Shown here in pieces: positions 39,559 to 44,858 of a stretch of 44,858 bases of DNA. Within the stretch, counting starts at the first letter, position 1. Each line of letters opens with the position of its first letter. Below the pieces are notes generated by a model that was not told the origin of the DNA, did not search any database, and worked only from the letters and a program-made list of their open reading frames with translations. The DNA lies in the NCBI GenBank assembly GCA_046262995.1, contig JBHELQ010000025.1:1-44858 (forward strand), in the 5' to 3' direction. The position numbers and the translations under genes were made by a program. The DNA comes from JBHELQ01 sp046262995. GTDB taxonomy: Bacteria; Actinomycetota; Thermoleophilia; Solirubrobacterales; Thermoleophilaceae.

Positions 39559-40896
39559 GTGCGCGAACCCGAGTCGATCTGGAACGAGATCCGCGACGAG
39601 CTTCACCAGGAGGCTCCCGACTTCAAGTTCCACATCTGGCTGAGCCCACTGGAGCTCGCGGGCATCGAGGGCCACACCCTCTACGTGCGGGCACCGGAGC
39701 ACATCCGCAGCTGGGTGACCGAGCGCTACCTGCCGCTGCTCAGGCGGGTGGCGGCGCGCAGCTTCGACGAGCGGGCCATCGTGGAGATCGTCGGCTGCGA
39801 CTGGACGGCTCCGGAGCACGGCCGGAGCGGGCTGTCGTCCGACCCCCCCTCGCCGCCCGCGCCGGCCGGCACGCGGCTGAACCCCATGTACACCTTCGAG
39901 CAGTTCGTGATCGGCGGGGGGAACCGCTTTGCCCACGCCGCGGCGCTCGCGGTCGCCGAGCTGCCCGCCCAGGCGTACAACCCGCTCTTCCTGCACGGCG
40001 CCCCGGGTGTGGGCAAGACGCACCTGCTGCACGCGATCGGGAACTACTTGCGTCGCTACGGCGGCGGGCTGCGCGTGCGCTACGCGACGGTGGAGCGCTT
40101 CACGAGCGAGTTCGTCGAGGCGGTGCGCGAACGCCGCACGGCCGTGTTCAAGGAGGGCTTCCGGCAGGCGGACGTCGTGCTCATCGACGACGTCCAGTTC
40201 CTCGCCCGCAAGGAGCGGACGCGTGAGGAGTTCTTCCACACCTTCAATGCCCTGATCGAATCCGGCAGCCAGCTGGTCCTGACCTCGGACCGCTCCCCGG
40301 ACGAGCTCTCGGGGCTCGAGGACCGGCTCTCGGAGCGATTCCAGTCCGGCCTCGTCGTGGAGGTCGAATCGCCGGGCGTGGAGGTCCGCCGGGCGATCCT
40401 CGAGAAGCGCGCCCGCAGCGACGGCGTCGAAGTCCCGCCGGAGGTGCTCCACGAGCTCGCAAGCCGCGTCACGAGCAGCGTACGCGCCCTCGAGGGCGCG
40501 CTGATCAGGGTCGTGGCATACGCCTCGCTCCAGGGTGCGCCGCCCAGCGCCGAGCTCGTGCGCCACGTGTTGCGCCGGCTCGGCGAGGGCGAGGTCTCCG
40601 AGCGTTGCAGCCTCACCGAGATCGTTGACGCCACCGCCCAGGAATTCGGTGTGGCCTCGGAGGAGCTGTTCGCCCGCGGACGGCGTGCGGAGGTGGCCAC
40701 CGCTCGGCAGGTCGCCATGTACCTGGCGCGGGAGCTGACCGACCACAGCCTGCCCGAGATCGGCCGCGGAATCGGCCAACGCAACCACACCACGGTCCTG
40801 CACGCCGTCAACCGTGTCGGCGCCGCCGTCAGCTCGGACACGGCTGTGCGCAAGGCGGTCGATAACGTCCGGCGTCAACTCGGCCCGCGTGCCTGA
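39559..40896 (+). CDS. dnaA: Chromosomal replication initiator DnaA
   Basis: 445 aa from the GTG at 39559 (VREPESIWNEIRDELHQEAP); GGAGGG lies 12 nt upstream, a long but possible spacing. Domain I ~1-80; short linker domain II rich in Pro (~95-110); AAA+ domain III with LNPMYTFEQFVIGGGNRFA (~111), Walker A HGAPGVGKTHLL (~147), Walker B VVLIDDVQFLARKE (~206) and the initiator-specific region; domain IV with the DnaA-box recognition helix AEVATARQVAMYLARELTD (~377) and GRGIGQRNHTTVLHA. It opens oriC and loads the helicase. dnaN follows after 136 bp. Confidence 0.97.
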   Translation: MREPESIWNEIRDELHQEAPDFKFHIWLSPLELAGIEGHTLYVRAPEHIRSWVTERYLPLLRRVAARSFDERAIVEIVGCDWTAPEHGRSGLSSDPPSPPAPAGTRLNPMYTFEQFVIGGGNRFAHAAALAVAELPAQAYNPLFLHGAPGVGKTHLLHAIGNYLRRYGGGLRVRYATVERFTSEFVEAVRERRTAVFKEGFRQADVVLIDDVQFLARKERTREEFFHTFNALIESGSQLVLTSDRSPDELSGLEDRLSERFQSGLVVEVESPGVEVRRAILEKRARSDGVEVPPEVLHELASRVTSSVRALEGALIRVVAYASLQGAPPSAELVRHVLRRLGEGEVSERCSLTEIVDATAQEFGVASEELFARGRRAEVATARQVAMYLARELTDHSLPEIGRGIGQRNHTTVLHAVNRVGAAVSSDTAVRKAVDNVRRQLGPRA

Positions 40897-41032
40897 CCTC
40901 CGCGTTGCCTGCCAGAATCGACAGCTTCCCGCCGCCCCGCGAACACCCGAAGCGCCGCCCCCATGCGCCCTGACGCCACTTATGCACCTATCGACAGCCC
41001 CAACAACCTCAACCTTGGATAGTCGGCTGTAA

Positions 41033-42142
41033 TTGAAGCTCTCCGTTGCACGTGAAACGCTGCTGACGCATCTGAGCACCGCCGTTCGCGGTGTCTCGAC
41101 GAGGAGCGCGATCCAAACGCTGTCCGGTGTGCTCGTCCGGGCGGAGGACGACGGGGTGGAGCTCCAGGCGACCGACATGGAGCTGGGCGTCCGTGTCCGT
41201 CTCGACGCGCGGGCGGAGCAGACGGGATCGGTGGTCCTCCCCGGACGATTGCTCCTCGACGTCGTCCGCGCGCTCCCCAAGGACGAGCTCTCGCTGGAGT
41301 ACCGGAGCGCCCAGCAGGACGTCGAGCTCGTGTCCGGGTCGGCGCGCTTCCACCTGCGGACCCTGCCGGCCGAGGACTTCCCGAAGCTGCCCGAGCCACC
41401 CGGCGACGGCGTTCTGAGCGTGCCCGCAGGCGCCTTCGTCGAGACGATCGGCCGGGTGGCGCGCTCGGCGTCGCGGGACGAGACCCGGCCTCATCTGACG
41501 GGCGTCCTCGTCTCCGCCAGCGAACGCGAGCTGCGCATGGTCGCCACCGACTCGTATCGGCTGAGCGTCAAGGAGACGACGCTCGAGTCGGCCCTGTCCG
41601 GGTCGCTCGAGGCGAACGTGCCCGCCCGGACGCTCCAGGAGCTCGCGCGGGTGGCGGCGGCCGCGGGCGCCGACGCGATCGGCGTGGCCGCCAGCGAGAA
41701 CCAGGTGGTGTTCGCCGTCGGCGACGTGGTGCTCTCCTCGCGACTGGTGGAAGGTCGATTCCCGAACTATCAACAGCTGCTGCCCGACTCCTACGAGCAC
41801 GAGCTCCACCTCGCCCGCGGCGAGCTGCTCGAGGTCGTGCGGCGGATCAGCCTCCTTGCGCAGAAGAACGCGCCGCTGCGGCTGCGCTTCTCGGAAGGCT
41901 CGCTGGACGTCTCGGCCCAGACCCCGGACGTGGGAGAGGCGAGCGAGTCGCTGCCGGTGCCATTCAAGGGCGAGACGCTCGAGATCGGCTTCAACCCCGA
42001 GTTCTTCCGCGACGGCCTGGAGAGCGCCGAGACGGAGGAGCTCGTCCTGAAGCTGATCAGCCCGCTGCGCCCCGGCCTGATCCAGTCCGGGGAGGCCGGC
42101 GGCTTCCTCTACCTGGTGATGCCGATCCGGCTGAACGTCTAG
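41033..42142 (+). CDS. dnaN: DNA polymerase III beta subunit (sliding clamp)
   Basis: 369 aa from the TTG at 41033 (MKLSVARETLLTHLSTAVRG), which is the family N-terminus; there is no ATG or GTG before this point. Three clamp domains follow, with EDFPKLPEPPGDG (~114), TGVLVSASERELRMVATDSY (~153), VEGRFPNYQQLLP (~239) and the C-terminal YLVMPIRL, the hallmark end of DnaN. Domain lengths are normal. The parS-like site at 41045-41058 lies in its first codons. recF begins 11 bp after the stop. Confidence 0.96.
   Translation: MKLSVARETLLTHLSTAVRGVSTRSAIQTLSGVLVRAEDDGVELQATDMELGVRVRLDARAEQTGSVVLPGRLLLDVVRALPKDELSLEYRSAQQDVELVSGSARFHLRTLPAEDFPKLPEPPGDGVLSVPAGAFVETIGRVARSASRDETRPHLTGVLVSASERELRMVATDSYRLSVKETTLESALSGSLEANVPARTLQELARVAAAAGADAIGVAASENQVVFAVGDVVLSSRLVEGRFPNYQQLLPDSYEHELHLARGELLEVVRRISLLAQKNAPLRLRFSEGSLDVSAQTPDVGEASESLPVPFKGETLEIGFNPEFFRDGLESAETEELVLKLISPLRPGLIQSGEAGGFLYLVMPIRLNV
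41045..41058. promoter_or_regulatory. parS-like ParB-binding site (one mismatch) in dnaN
   Basis: GTTGCACGTGAAAC matches the parS core GTTTCACGTGAAAC at 13 of 14 positions and keeps the central CACGTG. It lies inside codons 5-9 of dnaN. Confidence 0.6.
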
Positions 42143-42153
42143 GCCGGGCCGGG

Positions 42154-43272
42154 ATGCGCCTCGACCGGCTCGAGCTGCGCGACTTTCGCAACTACGAGCA
42201 CGCAGAGTTGGGCCTGGCCCCCGGCCTGACCGTCGTCGCGGGCCCGAACGCCGCGGGCAAGACGAACCTGCTCGAGGCCCTCTACTTCGGCTGCACCGGC
42301 CGCTCTCCGCGGACGGCGAACGAGCGCGAGCTGGTGCGCCGAGGCGCCGATGTCACGCGCGTGGTGGTCGAAGGGACCGCTGAGGACGGCCTCCACCGGC
42401 TCGAGGTCGGCCTGGAGCCGGGGCAGGCGAAGCGCCAGCGCGTGGACGGGCACCCCGTCGAGTCACTCGTCAACGCCGCCGAGCGACCCCTCGTCAGCGT
42501 CTTCCTGCCGGAGCGCCTGGAGCTCGTCAAGGGCCCGCCGTCGGGCAGGAGGGCGCACCTCGACCGGCTCGTGGCGGCGCTGTGGCCCGCCCGCGGCGAC
42601 ACGCGGCTCGCGTACGGCCGCGCCCTCGGTCAGCGCAATGCGCTGCTCGCCCGGGTCCGCTCGGGGGTGGCGTCAGCCGCGGGGCTCGACGCCTGGGACG
42701 CCGAGCTGGCGGGCCACGGCGCCCGCCTGATCGCCGACCGCCGCGAGGCCGTGGAGGCGCTCGCGCCGCTCTTCGCCGGCCACGGGGAGCGGCTCGGTCT
42801 CGCGGGGGGGCCGGGGCTGGGCTACCGCCCCCGCTCGCGCGCCAAGGAAGCCGCGGAGCTAGCCGCGGAGCTCGCGGAGCGCCGCCAGGCCGATCTCGAC
42901 AGGGGCTTCACGGCCCACGGGCCGCACCGCGACGAGCTGGCGTTGCAGCTGGACGGAGCGTCCCTGCGCGCCTACGGCTCGCAGGGCCAGCAGCGCGTCG
43001 CCGTGCTCGCCCTCCTCTTCGCCGAGCGCGAGCTGCTCGCCGCCCAGCGCGCCCGCCCGCCGCTGATGCTGCTCGACGACGTGATGTCCGAGCTCGACGC
43101 CTCGCGCCGCGAGCTGCTCGGGGAGCTCCTGAGGGACGGGGGACAGGCGGTGGTCACCGCCACGGAGGCCGAACACGTCCCGGGCTGCGGGGAGAACGGC
43201 GTGGCCGTCGCGCGGGTGGAGGCCGGAAGCGTGAGGAACGCGCCGGCCGGGCCGCGCCGGGTCGCCGCGTGA
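42154..43272 (+). CDS. recF: DNA replication and repair protein RecF
   Basis: 372 aa from the ATG at 42154. SMC-like ATPase: Walker A VVAGPNAAGKTNLLEALYF (~27), the DFRNY motif (~10), signature region SQGQQRVAVLALLFAERELL (~274) and Walker B PLMLLDDVMSELDASRRELL (~306), then the D-loop TATEAEHV. RecF works with RecO and RecR to load RecA at gaps. Its stop overlaps the DciA-like gene (GTGA). Confidence 0.95.
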   Translation: MRLDRLELRDFRNYEHAELGLAPGLTVVAGPNAAGKTNLLEALYFGCTGRSPRTANERELVRRGADVTRVVVEGTAEDGLHRLEVGLEPGQAKRQRVDGHPVESLVNAAERPLVSVFLPERLELVKGPPSGRRAHLDRLVAALWPARGDTRLAYGRALGQRNALLARVRSGVASAAGLDAWDAELAGHGARLIADRREAVEALAPLFAGHGERLGLAGGPGLGYRPRSRAKEAAELAAELAERRQADLDRGFTAHGPHRDELALQLDGASLRAYGSQGQQRVAVLALLFAERELLAAQRARPPLMLLDDVMSELDASRRELLGELLRDGGQAVVTATEAEHVPGCGENGVAVARVEAGSVRNAPAGPRRVAA

Positions 43273-43577
43273 GGCGCGCCGCCCCCCGCCCGCTCCGCGC
43301 GGCGCTCGCCCAAGTCGCCTCGCGCGCCGCCCCCGGGGGCCTGCTTCCACGCGTCCAGGCCGTGTGGACGGAGGTGGCGGGCGCCACCATGGCCGAGGAG
43401 GCCGAGCCCGCCTCCGAGCGCGACGGGACCGTCACGGTCGCATGTCGTTCGGCCGCCTGGGCGCACGAGCTGGACCTGCTGCGCGGCGACCTGGAGGGCC
43501 GCTTGCGGGATCGCCTGGGCGGCGATTCGGGTGCCGCGGGGCTGCGCGAGCTGCGCTTCGTCGTGCGAGAGCCGTAA
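43269..43577 (+). CDS. DUF721 / DciA-like protein
   Basis: 102 aa from the GTG at 43269, overlapping the recF stop. The DUF721 pattern is present: LAQVASRAAPGGLLPRVQAV, VWTEVAGATMAEEAEPAS, DGTVTVACRSAAWAHEL (~58) and LREL RFVVR at the end. In many bacteria DciA is the helicase loader that interacts with DnaB; the short actinobacterial proteins between recF and gyrB belong to this family. Here a DnaC-type ATPase is also present beside dnaB, so the division of work is open. It lies 189 bp upstream of gyrB. Confidence 0.82.
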   Translation: MRRAAPRPLRAALAQVASRAAPGGLLPRVQAVWTEVAGATMAEEAEPASERDGTVTVACRSAAWAHELDLLRGDLEGRLRDRLGGDSGAAGLRELRFVVREP

Positions 43578-43699
43578 CGGACGGAAACCCGGAGCGTCCA
43601 TAACGCACTGTTTTTGCGCGATTTGCGGGTATTTTGCTACCCCGTTTGGCGTCCGGAGATGGGGCTAGGCTGATATCATTGACGTACTGATTCGTACCG

Positions 43700-43734
43700 C
43701 CCCGATGCGCGTCTTCGGCAGCGCGGCGTCGGGG
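43700..43734 (+). terminator. Hairpin in the gyrB leader (possible attenuator)
   Basis: CCCCGA at 43700-43705 pairs with TCGGGG at 43729-43734, with further GCGC/GCGC pairing inside, and is followed by TTTCTC. It is 32 nt upstream of the gyrB start, where an intrinsic terminator or attenuator would cut off gyrB transcription. Confidence 0.4.
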
Positions 43735-43766
43735 TTTCTCACGTAAAGCGCAGGCGGAAGGACGGC

Positions 43767-44858
43767 TTGGCCAAGAAGCCCTCGAACAGCGAACCGCGTG
43801 GCAAGGGCAAGGCCCGCTCCGCGAGCTATGGCGCCGGTGACATCACGGTGCTCGAGGGGCTCGAGGCCGTGCGCAAGCGGCCCGGGATGTACATCGGCTC
43901 GACCGGCACGCGCGGCCTCCACCACCTGATCTACGAGGTCGTCGACAACTCCGTCGACGAGGCGCTGGCCGGCGAGTGCGACCACGTCGAGATCGCCATC
44001 CACCCCGACAACTCCGTCACCGTCACCGACAACGGCCGCGGGATCCCGGTGGACATGCACCAGAAGGAGAAGCGCCCGGCGGCCGAGGTCGTGCTCACCA
44101 CCCTGCACGCCGGGGGCAAGTTCGGCGACGGCGGCGGCTACAAGGTCTCGGGCGGCCTCCACGGCGTCGGCGTCTCCGTGGTCAACGCGCTCGCCGAGAG
44201 CCTGGAGCTGACGGTCTGGCGGGATGGGCACGAGTGGACGCAGTCCTACGAGCGCGGCGCGCCCAAGAGCCCGCTCGAGAAGGGGGCCAAGACCGACCGG
44301 CGCGGCACCCGCATCACCTACCTGCCCGACCTCGAGATCTTCGAGACGCTCGACTACGACCGCGCGGTCCTGGAGCAGCGCTTCCGCGAGATGGCCTTCC
44401 TCACCAAGGGCCTGCGGATCGATTTCAAGGACGAGCGCGGCGAGGGCTTCGAGCAGACCTTCAAGTACGACGGCGGGATCGTGGACTTCGTCAAGTACCT
44501 GCACTCGCAGGGCACGCGCGAGCCGCTCCACCAGAAGGTCATCTACGTGTCCGACCGAGCGGACGTCGGCGAGGTCGAGGTCGCCATGCAGTGGAACGCC
44601 TCGTACCAGGAGAGCCTGCTGTCGTTCGCCAACAACATCAACACGCACGAGGGCGGCACGCACCTGTCGGGCTTCCGCTCGGCGCTGACCCGCACGATCA
44701 ACGCCTACGCGCGCCAGAAGGGGGAGTTGAAGGAGAAGGACCCGAACCTCCAGGGCGAGGACGTGCGCGAGGGCCTGACGGCCGTCATCTCGGTGAAGAT
44801 CCGCGACCCGCAGTTCGAGGGCCAGACCAAGACCAAGCTCGGCAACCCGCCGGTCGAG
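43767..44858 (+). CDS. gyrB: DNA gyrase subunit B, 3' truncated by window edge
   Basis: 364 codons from a TTG at 43767 with GCGGAAGGA 5 nt upstream; the frame runs open to the last base. GHKL ATPase: DITVLEGLEAVRKRPGMYIG (~25), YEVVDNSVDEALAGE (~52), VTDNGRGIPVDMH (~84), LHAGGKFGDGGGYKVSGGLHG with GVGVSVVNALAE (~112), then the transducer domain with LSFANNINTHEGGTHLSGF (~287) and QTKTKLGNP. The N-terminal ~20 residues are a charged lead. It supplies the ATPase half of gyrase; gyrA is expected just beyond the window. Confidence 0.97.
   Translation, partial: MAKKPSNSEPRGKGKARSASYGAGDITVLEGLEAVRKRPGMYIGSTGTRGLHHLIYEVVDNSVDEALAGECDHVEIAIHPDNSVTVTDNGRGIPVDMHQKEKRPAAEVVLTTLHAGGKFGDGGGYKVSGGLHGVGVSVVNALAESLELTVWRDGHEWTQSYERGAPKSPLEKGAKTDRRGTRITYLPDLEIFETLDYDRAVLEQRFREMAFLTKGLRIDFKDERGEGFEQTFKYDGGIVDFVKYLHSQGTREPLHQKVIYVSDRADVGEVEVAMQWNASYQESLLSFANNINTHEGGTHLSGFRSALTRTINAYARQKGELKEKDPNLQGEDVREGLTAVISVKIRDPQFEGQTKTKLGNPPVE

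Noticed and set aside
40977..40987. TTATGCACC as a DnaA box
   Set aside because: Two mismatches to TTATCCACA and no neighbouring boxes.
43732..43748. parS-like GTTTCTCACGTAAAGC upstream of gyrB
   Set aside because: Needs insertions to align with parS; not an inverted repeat of the right spacing.

Overview
The window is a high-GC, gene-dense chromosomal segment of an actinobacterium. Long C-terminal Ala/Pro tails, many GTG and TTG starts, probable leaderless genes, a menaquinone (not ubiquinone) methyltransferase and a mycobacterial-type Dcd all fit Actinobacteria. The split, cytochrome b6f-like quinol:cytochrome c reductase and a two-domain siroheme-decarboxylase-like protein argue against Mycobacteriales/Streptomycetales; a deep branch such as Thermoleophilia/Solirubrobacterales is my inference. 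No rRNA, CRISPR array, transposase, prophage or integrase is visible.

Layout. 1-795: C-terminal part of a trehalose-6-phosphate synthase. 1308-7637 (+): replication/ribosomal-protein cluster rpsF, [secreted metallophosphatase], ssb, rpsR, rplI, dnaB, a DnaC-type ATPase, purA. 7653-11088 (-): an operon for a modified amino-sugar nucleotide (WecB-type epimerase, Gfo/Idh/MocA dehydrogenase, hexapeptide acyltransferase) ending with a membrane protein. 11124-13337: a 43-codon ORF, a class IV aminotransferase, a GGDEF diguanylate cyclase, tRNA-Lys(CTT). 13377-16148 (-): STAS anti-sigma antagonist, a membrane-anchored helical protein, tatC, tatA, dcd. 16227-16652 (+): a zinc-ribbon protein. 16649-20560 (-): qcrA-qcrB-qcrC-menG-polyprenyl diphosphate synthase, which joins menaquinone synthesis to the complex that oxidises menaquinol; the Rieske subunit has a Tat signal and tatAC lie nearby. 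20672-24435 (-): hemB, a fused AhbA/AhbB-like siroheme decarboxylase, hemL and a coupled unknown protein. 24504-26591 (-): an ABC-2 exporter; 26620-27396 (+): a YmdB-type phosphodiesterase. 27400-31699 (-): four linked cell-envelope genes (DUF4126-like membrane protein, alkaline-phosphatase-superfamily hydrolase, GtrA, polytopic glycosyltransferase-like protein with an extracytoplasmic N-terminal domain). 31744-34046 (+): PLP aminotransferase and D-Ala-D-Ala ligase. 34043-34701 (-): bifunctional-nuclease-domain protein and tRNA-Ile(GAT).

34759-44858 is the classical bacterial replication-origin neighbourhood: parB-parA-rsmG-jag-yidC-yidD-rnpA-rpmH (-) diverging from dnaA-dnaN-recF-dciA-gyrB (+). 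Two near-consensus parS sequences lie in it (in rsmG and at the dnaN start). A 24-bp near-perfect palindrome covers the probable dnaA promoter. I could not find convincing DnaA-box clusters, so oriC is not located.

Most genes are familiar. The points worth a second look are: a recurrent TAnnnT(CG) -10 element often 6-10 nt before the start codon (leaderless transcripts); coexistence of a DnaC-like and a DciA-like helicase loader; the linked envelope operon at 27.4-31.7 kb; the siroheme-decarboxylase fusion between hemB and hemL; and non-canonical starts inferred for rsmG (CTG) and the DUF4126-like gene (ATC).
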